This document shows, in pieces, positions 51,257 to 59,432 of a DNA stretch of 64,000 bases; the first letter of the stretch is position 1; every line of letters begins with the position of its first letter. Source of the DNA: Thermoactinospora rubra (GTDB taxonomy: Bacteria > Actinomycetota > Actinomycetes > Streptosporangiales > Streptosporangiaceae). The translations under genes were made by a program, and so were the position numbers. Where the stretch lies: positions 62,001 to 126,000 of the forward strand of contig NZ_MSZZ01000010.1 of NCBI RefSeq assembly GCF_002093975.1, given 5' to 3'. The notes under the pieces were generated by a model, which was not told where the DNA came from, did no database searches, and saw nothing but the letters and a program-made list of their open reading frames with translations.

Positions 51257-51877
51257 ATGACCAATCGCATGGGCAGCGTGATCTGCGACATCACGATCTC
51301 GGCCGACGGGTACGTGGCCGGGCTCAACCAGACCGAGGAACGCCCGTTCGGCGACGACGGCGGTGACGGCTTTGGCGACAAGCTGCACGCCTGGATGTTC
51401 GACAATCCCGATGAGAACCGGGCTGAGGTTGAACAGCTTTCCGCCGCGAAAGCAGTCATCATGGGGCGCAACATGTTCGGCCCGGTGCGTGGCGCGTGGG
51501 ATCGGCAGTGGAACGGCTGGTGGGGCGACAATCCGCCGTTCCACGCCCCGGTCTTCGTGCTCACCCACCACGCGCGTGACCCGCAGCCGATGGACGGCGG
51601 CACCACGTACTTCTTCGTCACCGACGGAATCGAGTCGGCACTGGCACAGGCACGCGCGGCGGCCGGCGACGGCGATGTCATGATCCTGGGCGGCGCGATC
51701 ACCATCAACCAATACCTCGCCGCCGGCCTGGTCGATGAGCTGCGGCTGCACATCGTGCCGCTCACGCTCGGCGGCGGCGCGCGGCTGTTCGAGGGCGTCC
51801 CGCCGCTGAAACTCGACCAGGTGAAGTCGCGAGCCGCGACCTCGGTTACGCACGTGACCTACCGCGTGCTGTCCTGA
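51257..51877 (+). CDS. Dihydrofolate reductase-like / RibD C-terminal domain protein
   Basis: 206 residues. The family start ITISADGYVAG, the NADPH-binding AVIMGRNMFGP, the pyrophosphate loop VMILGGAITINQYLAAGLVDELRLHIVP (in parts) and GGGARLFEG are all present. Such stand-alone proteins reduce unknown pterin- or flavin-like substrates. No riboflavin genes are nearby. Confidence 0.88.
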   Translation: MTNRMGSVICDITISADGYVAGLNQTEERPFGDDGGDGFGDKLHAWMFDNPDENRAEVEQLSAAKAVIMGRNMFGPVRGAWDRQWNGWWGDNPPFHAPVFVLTHHARDPQPMDGGTTYFFVTDGIESALAQARAAAGDGDVMILGGAITINQYLAAGLVDELRLHIVPLTLGGGARLFEGVPPLKLDQVKSRAATSVTHVTYRVLS

Positions 51878-52053
51878 GCTGGAGGGCGGTGTTCCACACA
51901 CCTGCCGCGGGGCTTGCACCCCGCGGCAGATCAGCGCGGCCGGCTACCAAGCGTCGCCGTCCCACCAAGTCGCGTCCCCGGGCACCGGCAAGGTCGGCGA
52001 GGCCCTGCATCCGGCTCCGCTCCGAGTTTCCTGAAGAAGCGGTCAGAACCCCG

Positions 52054-54093
52054 TCACCGCGCCGAGCACACGCTCCCGTTGAGCGTGAACACCGAAGGCA
52101 GCACGTTCGGCCCGCTGTAGGAGGCGACGAAGCCGACCGTGGCCGACGCTCCCGTGGCCAGCGAGCCGTTGTACGACTCGTTGACGACCTTCACATCCCT
52201 GCCCGTCTGCGTCCAGATCCCGCTCCACCCACTGCCCAGGCTCTGCCACGGCCGGGGCCAGGCGAAGGTGAGCGTCCAGCCGTCGACCGGCGCCCCGTTG
52301 TTGGTGATCTCGATGGCGCCGAGGTAGCCGTTGCCCCAGTCGGACTGGTTGCTGAGCCGTACCGTGCAGGAGCTCGACGCGGGCGTGCCGGTCGTGAAGG
52401 TCAGCGGGGGCGAGGCCCACGAGACGCCGCCGCCGCTGTCGCGGGCGATGACGTTGACCGTGTAGCGGGTGCCCGGCCTGAGGTTGGCGACGTCCAGCGA
52501 GGTGCCCGCGGTCTCCCCGAGCTGCTCGCTGGTGGCGCCGTGCTGGCGGTGGACCTCGTACTTGACGATCGGGCGGGCGCCCGGGGAGGCGGCGGGCCAG
52601 GAGATCGTGGCCGTCCTGTCGGTCACGTCGGAGGCGGTCGGCAGGCCCGGCGCGCCCGGCTGTCCCGCCGGGGCCGAGGCGGGGTGCACGACGAGGGTGG
52701 TCAGCGAGAGCGGCGGCAGGGTCTGGCTGGTCGCGCTGCCCGTGGCCGAGCTGGAGATGCTCGTGGCGCCGTTGGTGTGGGTCAGCACGGTGGGCGCGCC
52801 GGAGGCCGGGCTGAAGCCGGAGTAGCCGATGGCGACGGGGTAGGACGTGTCGGCCGAGGTGTTGACGAGCAGCACCGCCAGGTCGCCGTTGGGGCGGCGG
52901 ACGGCGTGCGCGGCGACCTTCGGCTGGTCGGTCGCGGCGCGGACGAACTGGTCGCCGGGGCGCGCGAACCTGCTCATCATCTGCAGGGCGTAGTACGGCG
53001 CGAAGGGGGTGTTCAGCGGCGGCTCGCAGACGCTGCCGTCGGAGGTGCAGGCGGCGCTGGACAGCAGTCCGAAGTCGCCGTAGTCGGTGTGGCCCGCCAC
53101 CTGGGTGACGTTGCCGATGCCGTTGTGGACGTTCCACCAGTCGACCGTGAACACGCCCTGCGCCAGCAGGGTCGCGTAGGCGTCGGCGGCGGCCAGCGCG
53201 CCGGGCTGGGTGGTGGTGCCGCCGCTGCTGGTGCCGGTGTTGAACTCGGTCATGGCGATGCCGATCCGCTCCGCCCCCGGCCCGGCGTACTGGGCGATCT
53301 GCCGCCGGGTGAGGAAGATCATGTCCTCGACGTGGGCCGCCTTGTCGAGGGCGCCGGGGTACCAGTGCAGGATCACGAAGTCGATCTTGGGTCCGGCGAT
53401 GGAGAGGACGACCCGGTTCCAGGTGCCCTGGTCGCCCTCGGCGACCAGCCCGTCGGGCCAGTTGGCCGCCGTGGTCAGCACCGCACCGATCTTGATGGTG
53501 GGGTCGGCCGCCTTCATCGCGTCGGCGTAGGCCACGACGTGGCGGGCGTACTCGGCCGGGCTCTTGTCGGCGTGGTCGTCCGCCTCCCAGGCGACGCCGT
53601 AGTGGCCGTTGCCGTAGTTCTCGTTGCCGATCTCCCAGTACTTCACGCCGTAGCCCTTGGTGACGTTGGCGTGGCGCACCCAGGCCGCTGCCTCCTCGGC
53701 GGTGCCGGTGCCGTAGTTGGCGGTCACCATCGGCTCGGCGCCGGTGCGCCGCACGCCCCGCATGAAGGTGTCGAAGTCGGTGCCCGGTGCCACGTAGCCG
53801 CCGGGGGCGGTGTGGTCGGCCCAGTGGTAGATGTCGGAGTAGGAGCCGCCGGGGTAGCGCAGCAGCTTCACGCCCGCATCCCTGAGCAGGTCGGCGGTCT
53901 GGTCGGTGCCGAGGTTGGCGTCCCAGATGGCATGGTTGGCGCCGATGCCGGTCTCGGGGACGGTGGCGAGGGCGGCGCGTACGTTGACGGTCACCGCGAC
54001 GGGGGCGGTCTCGTCGGCGTACGCCGGGGGGACGGTGAGGGCGGCGAGCGTCAGCAGGACGCCGCAGACCGCTCGTGACAGGGTTTTCGGCAT
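52054..54093 (-). CDS. Secreted clan GH-A glycosidase with FN3 and CBM2 domains
   Basis: 679 residues from ATG 54093. A Sec signal peptide (SRAVCGVLLTLAALTVPPAYA) precedes a (beta/alpha)8 glycosidase domain (about 40-480) with the acid/base Glu in WEIGNENYGNG and the likely nucleophile in AMTEFNTG. A fibronectin type III module follows (about 495-580), then a C-terminal CBM2 (about 585-679) with the two end Cys residues and exposed Trp residues (SDWGNGYLG, DGWTLTFAWPRPW, SGWSGIWTQ) that bind cellulose or xylan. The domain looks like arabinofuranosidase-type GH51/GH39 relatives. A role in plant polysaccharide breakdown is likely; the exact substrate is open. Confidence 0.88.
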   Translation of the reverse strand: MPKTLSRAVCGVLLTLAALTVPPAYADETAPVAVTVNVRAALATVPETGIGANHAIWDANLGTDQTADLLRDAGVKLLRYPGGSYSDIYHWADHTAPGGYVAPGTDFDTFMRGVRRTGAEPMVTANYGTGTAEEAAAWVRHANVTKGYGVKYWEIGNENYGNGHYGVAWEADDHADKSPAEYARHVVAYADAMKAADPTIKIGAVLTTAANWPDGLVAEGDQGTWNRVVLSIAGPKIDFVILHWYPGALDKAAHVEDMIFLTRRQIAQYAGPGAERIGIAMTEFNTGTSSGGTTTQPGALAAADAYATLLAQGVFTVDWWNVHNGIGNVTQVAGHTDYGDFGLLSSAACTSDGSVCEPPLNTPFAPYYALQMMSRFARPGDQFVRAATDQPKVAAHAVRRPNGDLAVLLVNTSADTSYPVAIGYSGFSPASGAPTVLTHTNGATSISSSATGSATSQTLPPLSLTTLVVHPASAPAGQPGAPGLPTASDVTDRTATISWPAASPGARPIVKYEVHRQHGATSEQLGETAGTSLDVANLRPGTRYTVNVIARDSGGGVSWASPPLTFTTGTPASSSCTVRLSNQSDWGNGYLGAIEITNNGAPVDGWTLTFAWPRPWQSLGSGWSGIWTQTGRDVKVVNESYNGSLATGASATVGFVASYSGPNVLPSVFTLNGSVCSAR

Positions 54094-54193
54094 CGGCGCA
54101 CCTCGGCGGGGACGGCGGCAGCAGGGAACGCCCCCTCCTGACCAGGCGGCACCCGCGATCATGATGGGCGGCGTGACGCCCGTCAACCGAGGT

Positions 54194-54204
54194 TGAAACT
54201 TTCA
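54194..54204. promoter_or_regulatory. TGAAACTTTCA palindrome upstream of the glycosidase gene
   Basis: A perfect 11-bp inverted repeat, 101 bp before the glycosidase start. It resembles the GAAACTTTC palindromes described before xylanase genes of Streptomyces. A second, imperfect relative (GGAACCTTTC) lies near 54250. Confidence 0.55.
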
Positions 54205-54316
54205 GCCCACGTCCGGCCGCGCCGCGGGCTCGTCCACCCCATTGAACGGAACCTTTCGCGCCGGCCGGACATCCAACCCTCCGAATGATCGACAACGGGG
54301 GAAGGACACACCGCCC

Positions 54317-54916
54317 ATGCGCCGCCCGCTCACCGCACTCGCCCTCGCCGCGGTCCTCACGGGAGCCCTCGCCGCGCCCGCCGCCGCCGAGCCCGCCGGG
54401 ATCCCGAGGGACTTCCTGCTCTACGAGAAGGCCGCCCGCCAGGACCCGCGGCACTGGCACTGGAGCGACCACGTCACCGAGCTGTGGAACATCCAGTGCT
54501 CAAGCAGGCAGCCGACGGGCTGGGTGGCGGCCCGGGAGGTGAGCTACGACCGGCGCCCCGGCGGCGGCGAGGCCGCCAACGCCCTGCGCGGCGAGCAGGT
54601 CCTGCTCTTCGCCGACCAGACGAAGGCCGCCGAGGTCATGCGGCAGTTCCGCGACCGGCTCGCCGAATGCGGCACCCAGGTCAAGAGCCGCACCCCGAAG
54701 CTCGGCGACGAGGCCGTCGGCGCCACGAGGAGGATCGAGCCCACCAGGGCCGCCCCGATCCCGCAGACCCAGCGCTTCGTGGCGGTACGGCGGGGCGCCG
54801 CCGTCGCCCTCTACTGGGACATGCACAACGACGCCCCCGCGCTGCGCACGATGGCGCGGCACGAGCGGGACGCCAGGCGCATGGCCGCCAAGCTCTGCGA
54901 CATCGGCGGCTGCTGA
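54317..54916 (+). CDS. Secreted protein of unknown function
   Basis: 199 residues from ATG 54317. The signal peptide is RRPLTALALAAVLTGALAAPAAAEP. The mature part has four Cys residues, with ECGTQVKS and a final CDIGGC, and a helix-rich middle (TKAAEVMRQFRDRLAECG) reminiscent of PknH-like extracellular sensor domains. That similarity is weak. It is divergent from the glycosidase gene. Confidence 0.75.
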   Translation: MRRPLTALALAAVLTGALAAPAAAEPAGIPRDFLLYEKAARQDPRHWHWSDHVTELWNIQCSSRQPTGWVAAREVSYDRRPGGGEAANALRGEQVLLFADQTKAAEVMRQFRDRLAECGTQVKSRTPKLGDEAVGATRRIEPTRAAPIPQTQRFVAVRRGAAVALYWDMHNDAPALRTMARHERDARRMAAKLCDIGGC

Positions 54917-54997
54917 GACACGCCCGGGGGCGTGGCCAGGCGTCCATACTGTGGAATCGGGCCTGGCCGGTCCCCCGTATCTCATATCCTGGCCGGC

Positions 54998-56191
54998 ATG
55001 ACCGCCCAGCGAGACTACGAGGCCCTTGTCAGTCGCGGACTGAAGCTGGACCTGACCCGGGGCAAGCCCTCGCCCCGCCAGCTCGACCTGTCCAACGAGA
55101 TGCTGAAGCTGCCGACCTCCTACAAGGCCGCCGACGGCACGGACGGGCGCAACTACGGCAACCTGCAGGGCCTGACGGAGCTGCGGGAGCTGTTCGCCGG
55201 GCCGCTGCAGGTCCCGGCCGAGCAGCTGGTCGTGGGCGGCAACTCCAGCCTCGCGCTCATGCACGACACGGTCGTGTTCGCGCTGCTCGGCAGGGTGCCC
55301 GGCGCCGAGCGCCGGTGGGTGGAGCAGGAGGTGACGTTCCTGTGCCCGGTGCCCGGCTACGACCGGCACTTCGGCGTCTGCGAGCGGTACGGGATCAAGA
55401 TGGTCCCCGTCCCGATGACCGCCGAGGGCCCCGACATGGACGTCGTCGAGCGCCTGGTCGCCGAGGACGCGAGCGTCAAGGGCATGTGGTGCGTGCCCAA
55501 GTACAGCAACCCGTCGGGCATCACCTACAGCGAGGAGGTGGTCCGCAGGCTCGCGTCGATGCCGGCCGCCGCCCCCGACTTCCGGATCTTCTGGGACAAC
55601 GCCTACGCCGTCCACCACCTCACCGACCGGCCCGACGAGCTGGCCGACCTGCTCCGGTTGTGCCGGGAGTACGGCAACGCCGACCGCGTGTTCGTCTACG
55701 GCTCCACCTCCAAGGTGACGCTCGCGGGCGGCGGCGTGTCGTTCTTCGGCTCCTCCCCGGCGAATGTGGAGTGGTTCCTGTCCCACACGGTCAAGCAGTC
55801 CATCGGCCCCGACAAGATCAACCAGCTGCGGCACGTGGAGTTCCTGCGCGACGAGGCGGGCCTGGCCGCGCACATGCGCCGGCACGCCGAGCTGATCCAG
55901 CCGAAGTTCGAGGTCGTCGACCGGGTGCTGACCAAGGAGCTCGCGGGCCTGGCCGGCTGGACCGCGCCGAAGGGCGGCTACTTCATCAGCCTGGAGGTGC
56001 CGCGAGCGAGCGAGGTCGTCGCCAAGGCCAAGGCCGCGGGCATCGCGCTCACCCCGGCGGGCGCCACCTACCCCTACGGCAAGGACCCGGACGACCGCAC
56101 GATCCGCATCGCGCCGACCTACCCGGACCTGGACGAACTCGAGCAGGCCATCCAGGGTCTGGCGATCTGCGCAAAGGCCGTGAACTGCTGA
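54998..56191 (+). CDS. MocR-type class I aminotransferase (aspartate aminotransferase Ic-like)
   Basis: 397 residues from ATG 54998. The N-terminal LDLTRGKPSPRQLDLSNEML and GRNYGNLQGLTELRELFA are typical of the Aminotran_MocR family (PF12897). The PLP Lys is in YGSTSKVTLAGGG, and Asp/Tyr of the cofactor site in FWDNAYAVH. Corynebacterial members are aspartate aminotransferases. It stands alone, so a housekeeping role is most likely. Confidence 0.9.
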   Translation: MTAQRDYEALVSRGLKLDLTRGKPSPRQLDLSNEMLKLPTSYKAADGTDGRNYGNLQGLTELRELFAGPLQVPAEQLVVGGNSSLALMHDTVVFALLGRVPGAERRWVEQEVTFLCPVPGYDRHFGVCERYGIKMVPVPMTAEGPDMDVVERLVAEDASVKGMWCVPKYSNPSGITYSEEVVRRLASMPAAAPDFRIFWDNAYAVHHLTDRPDELADLLRLCREYGNADRVFVYGSTSKVTLAGGGVSFFGSSPANVEWFLSHTVKQSIGPDKINQLRHVEFLRDEAGLAAHMRRHAELIQPKFEVVDRVLTKELAGLAGWTAPKGGYFISLEVPRASEVVAKAKAAGIALTPAGATYPYGKDPDDRTIRIAPTYPDLDELEQAIQGLAICAKAVNC

Positions 56192-56259
56192 AACGCCTGC
56201 TGAGCGCATGGCGAATCGATAGCCTGGGCGCCCCGCCGTCTACAGTGAGGGGTGTGAAG

Positions 56260-56868
56260 ATGTCGCTCCCGGCTTGGGTTACCGATCCATCCAGCTTCGT
56301 CATCACGGAGGAGCAATACGAGGCTCTCCCCTCGGAGATAGCGCGCAGCATCGAGGTGGTCGACGGGCGGGTGATCTTCTGCGAGTCGCCGACGCGCGCC
56401 CACCAGCGCGTGGTCGGCAATCTCTTCATTGCTCTCAGGGACGCCCGGCCTCCCGATCCCTGTCTAGAGGTCGTATCCGAGATGGATGTGCGCTTCGATT
56501 ACACTCACTCCCAAGCCACGGACGAAGGACGTCGTTTCACCTTCCGCCGCCCGGACATCACTGTGCACCGCTGCCTGGATCTGGAAGCACGGCTGACGTC
56601 CTCCAGCGTGGTCACTGTCATCGAGGTCACATCCTCCAATGCCCAGACCGACGTCATCGACAAGAAGGGCGAGTATGCGGCCCAACGCATTCCGGCATAT
56701 CTCATCGTCGTTCTCGCGGGCACCAAGGTCGACTCGGTCGAGGAGTACCGCTTGGACTGGTCCGGGCGGAACTATCAACTGGCAGCCATCCACCGCGAGG
56801 AGCTTGACGTCGAACTCCCGGAAGGCGTCAAGCTGAAGATCCCATTGGTCGAGCTGACCCAGATCTGA
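56260..56868 (+). CDS. Uma2-family PD-(D/E)XK nuclease-like protein
   Basis: 202 residues from ATG 56260 (GAGG about nine bases upstream). It has the Uma2 core: HQRVVGNLFIALRD, then RRPDITVHR supplying the Asp, and VIEVTSSNAQTDVIDKKGEY supplying Glu and Lys, then AAQRIPAYLIVVL. The nuclease-like fold is clear, but biological targets of Uma2 proteins are not known. Codon use includes more A/T third positions than its neighbours, hinting at recent transfer. It is a single gene; no toxin-antitoxin partner is visible. Confidence 0.85.
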   Translation: MSLPAWVTDPSSFVITEEQYEALPSEIARSIEVVDGRVIFCESPTRAHQRVVGNLFIALRDARPPDPCLEVVSEMDVRFDYTHSQATDEGRRFTFRRPDITVHRCLDLEARLTSSSVVTVIEVTSSNAQTDVIDKKGEYAAQRIPAYLIVVLAGTKVDSVEEYRLDWSGRNYQLAAIHREELDVELPEGVKLKIPLVELTQI

Positions 56869-56872
56869 CGGC

Positions 56873-57430
56873 TCAGCGCCGGAAGCCGAAGATGTACTCC
56901 CGCGTCTCGCTCGGGTGGAACGACACCCCGACTCCCGGCTCGAACACGACGTTGTCCCGCGCGCAGTAGACGAGCCTCTCCCACACCTCCAGAGCCCGCT
57001 CCCGCGCCGGGGCCTCGGCGACGTCCCGCTTGCGCGCGCCGTACGAGCCGATCACGAACAGCAGCCCGAACCCCCAGAACACGCCCGTCAGGCAGAAGGG
57101 CGCCAGCAGCACCTCCGCCCAGTTCGACTCGCGCGCCATCGCCAGCACCAGCGCCACGACCAGGTGTGCCAGGGCCGCGACGCCCAGCATGATGTACCCC
57201 TGGTTGCGCGCCCAGGGCGTGTAGTGGCGGCTGGGGAAGGACAGCCAGATGGCCAGCTGGGTGCGGCTCATCATGTGCTTGCGCGTCACCGGCACGGCGG
57301 GCAGGTCGGCGACGTCCCGGTCGCGGGGCATGCGGACCCGGCCGATCCGGTAGGTGGTTCCCGCCGCGACGACGCCAGGCACCGATGCCACCTGGTCATC
57401 GAGCTTGCACACCGGGCACGTCAGATCCAT
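56873..57430 (-). CDS. Zinc-ribbon membrane protein of unknown function
   Basis: 185 residues. An N-terminal CPVCKLDDQV looks like half a zinc ribbon, and a C-terminal LVYCARDNVVFEPG like the other half. Two helices lie between them (GYIMLGVAALAHLVVALVLA and LLAPFCLTGVFWGFGLLFVI). Similar small actinobacterial proteins exist without known function. It converges with the Uma2 gene. Confidence 0.72.
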   Translation of the reverse strand: MDLTCPVCKLDDQVASVPGVVAAGTTYRIGRVRMPRDRDVADLPAVPVTRKHMMSRTQLAIWLSFPSRHYTPWARNQGYIMLGVAALAHLVVALVLAMARESNWAEVLLAPFCLTGVFWGFGLLFVIGSYGARKRDVAEAPARERALEVWERLVYCARDNVVFEPGVGVSFHPSETREYIFGFRR

Positions 57431-57483
57431 CCCGGCAAGTCTGGCCGGATCAGACTGTCAGCGCAAACCGTAAAGTTGCTGGC

Positions 57484-58845
57484 GTGAGCCCGATTGACGC
57501 ACTTGCCGAAAAACTCCCCACGGGACGGCTGCTGACCGATCCCGACGTCGTCGACTCCTATGCCCGGGACCGCACGTTCCTGGAGCCGGGCAAGGCCCTC
57601 GGCGTGGTCCTGGCCACCACGCGGGACGACGTCGTGGCGACGATGCGGTGGGCGAGCGAGCACCGCGTGCCGGTCGTGCCGCGCGGGGCGGGCACCGGCC
57701 TGGCGGGCGGGGCCACCGCCACCGAGGGCTCCGTCGTGCTGTCGCTGATCAGGATGAACGCCATCAGGGAGCTGTCGCCGGCCGACGAGATCGCGGTCGT
57801 CGAGCCGGGCGTCATCACCGCCGACCTGGACCGCGCGGCGCGCGAGCACGGGCTCATGTACGCGCCCGACCCGTCCTCCTACGAGATCTCCACCATCGGC
57901 GGCAACCTGGCCACCAACGCGGGCGGGCTGCGCTGCGTCAAGTACGGCGTGACGCGCGACTCCGCGCTGGGCCTGGAGGTCGTCCTGGCCGACGGGCGCG
58001 TGCTCAACACCGGCCGCCGCACCGTGAAGGGCGTCACCGGCTACGACCTGACCGGCCTGTTCGTCGGGTCGGAGGGCACGCTCGGGGTGATCACCGCGGC
58101 CACCGTACGGCTGCGCCGCGCGCCCCTCGCGCCGCCCGCGACGTTCGCCGCGGAGTTCGGCTCCCTGCGCGAGGCCGCCGCCGCGGTGTCGGCGATCATC
58201 GCGGCCGGGTGCCAGCCGTCCCTGATGGAGCTGCTGGACCGCGCCACGCTGGAGGCGATCGACGACTGGCGCCACATCGGCCTGGAGCCGGCCACGCGGG
58301 CCATGCTCATCGGCCAGTCCGACGCGGCCGACGGGCAGGCGGTGGCGCTGCGCATGCAGGAGCTGTGCGAGGCCAACGGCGCCACCTTCGTCGCCGTGTC
58401 CTCCACCCCCGCCGAGGCTGAGGAGCTCATCGCCGTGCGGCGCATGGCCTACCAGGCCAAGGAACGGCTGGGCGCCTGCCTCGTGGAGGACGTGTGCGTG
58501 CCCCGCTCGGCCCTGCCCGAGATGATCACGGCAATCGAGGCCGCGGCCGCCCGGCACGACGTGAAGATCTGCACGGTCGCCCACGCCGGCGACGGCAACC
58601 TGCACCCGGTGTTCATCTTCGAGCACGGTACGGCCGAGCCGCCCGCCGAGGTGTGGGCGGCGGCGGACGAGGTGTTCACCAAGGCGCTGGAGCTGGGCGG
58701 CACGCTCACCGGCGAGCACGGCGTGGGCCTGCTCAAGCGGCGCTGGCTGGACCTGGAGGCCGGGCCGGTGGTGTCGGAGGTGCAGCGCGGCATCAAGGCC
58801 GTCTTCGACCCGCTGGGCATCCTCAATCCAGGGAAGGCGATTTGA
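57484..58845 (+). CDS. FAD-linked oxidase (GlcD/lactate-dehydrogenase type)
   Basis: 453 residues from GTG 57484. The FAD PP-loop is [20 protein letters not shown], followed by [14 protein letters not shown] and [19 protein letters not shown]. The C-terminal part has [13 protein letters not shown] and [13 protein letters not shown] with the final NPGKAI. This is the glycolate oxidase subunit D / D-lactate dehydrogenase family. Its stop overlaps the TTG start of the next gene. The electron acceptor and exact hydroxy-acid are unknown. Confidence 0.92.
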   Translation: MSPIDALAEKLPTGRLLTDPDVVDSYARDRTFLEPGKALGVVLATTRDDVVATMRWASEHRVPVVPRGAGTGLAGGATATEGSVVLSLIRMNAIRELSPADEIAVVEPGVITADLDRAAREHGLMYAPDPSSYEISTIGGNLATNAGGLRCVKYGVTRDSALGLEVVLADGRVLNTGRRTVKGVTGYDLTGLFVGSEGTLGVITAATVRLRRAPLAPPATFAAEFGSLREAAAAVSAIIAAGCQPSLMELLDRATLEAIDDWRHIGLEPATRAMLIGQSDAADGQAVALRMQELCEANGATFVAVSSTPAEAEELIAVRRMAYQAKERLGACLVEDVCVPRSALPEMITAIEAAAARHDVKICTVAHAGDGNLHPVFIFEHGTAEPPAEVWAAADEVFTKALELGGTLTGEHGVGLLKRRWLDLEAGPVVSEVQRGIKAVFDPLGILNPGKAI

Positions 58846-59357
58846 CCCAGATCATCGTGCTCAACGGCGGGTCGTCGAGCGGCAAGACCTCCATCGCGCG
58901 CGAGCTGCAGGCGATCCTGCCCGAGGTGTGGCTGACCTTCGGCGTGGACACCCTGGGCGAGGCGCTGCCGCCGGACCGCGTGATCGTCTTCGAGCCCGAC
59001 GGCACGGTGGTCGTGCGCCCGGAGTACCGCGCGCTGGAGGCGGCCTGGATCTCCGGCATCGCGGCCATGGCCCGCGCCGGGGCGAGGATCGTCGTCGACG
59101 AGGTCTTCCTCGGCGGCGCGCGATCCCAGAAGCCCTGGCAGGACGGGCTGGCGGGGCTGGAGGTCCTGTGGGTGGGGGTCCGCTGCGATCCCGGGGTGGC
59201 CGCCGCACGCGAGCGGGCACGCGGCGACCGGGTCACCGGCATGGCGGCCTCGCAGGCGGTCGCGGTGCACGAGGGCGTCACCTACGACCTCGAGGTCGAC
59301 ACCGGCCACGCGGACGTCCGGGAGTGCGCGGCGAGGATAGCGGCGGCCGTCCGCTGA
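58842..59357 (+). CDS. Chloramphenicol phosphotransferase-like P-loop kinase
   Basis: 171 residues from TTG 58842, which overlaps the oxidase stop (TTGA) and has GGGAAGG five bases upstream. Walker A is [11 protein letters not shown], then [11 protein letters not shown], and the [14 protein letters not shown] lid, typical of the CPT family (PF07931). CPT phosphorylates chloramphenicol, but most homologues act on unknown small molecules. Coupling to an oxidase suggests a metabolic substrate here. Confidence 0.85.
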   Translation: MTQIIVLNGGSSSGKTSIARELQAILPEVWLTFGVDTLGEALPPDRVIVFEPDGTVVVRPEYRALEAAWISGIAAMARAGARIVVDEVFLGGARSQKPWQDGLAGLEVLWVGVRCDPGVAAARERARGDRVTGMAASQAVAVHEGVTYDLEVDTGHADVRECAARIAAAVR

Positions 59358-59379
59358 GTTGAATGCCCCAACTGTCACA

Positions 59380-59432
59380 CTGGTAGCGTTTTGCCCCAAC
59401 CGTTGGTGATTTCAGGGGGTCAAGGGTGAGTC
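59380..59432 (+). promoter_or_regulatory. Duplicated leader and promoter of the two kinase genes
   Basis: The block beginning CTGGTAGCGTTTTGCCCCAA and running to just after the GTG start is repeated exactly at 61395-61447, 2015 bp away. TAGCGT (59384-59389) could be the -10 box. The ribosome region is TTCAGGGGGTCAAG in both. Confidence 0.6.

Noticed and set aside
51100-51919. Minus-strand frame opposite the RibD-like reductase
   Set aside because: Overlaps a gene with clear family motifs and runs through non-coding DNA; no recognisable domain.
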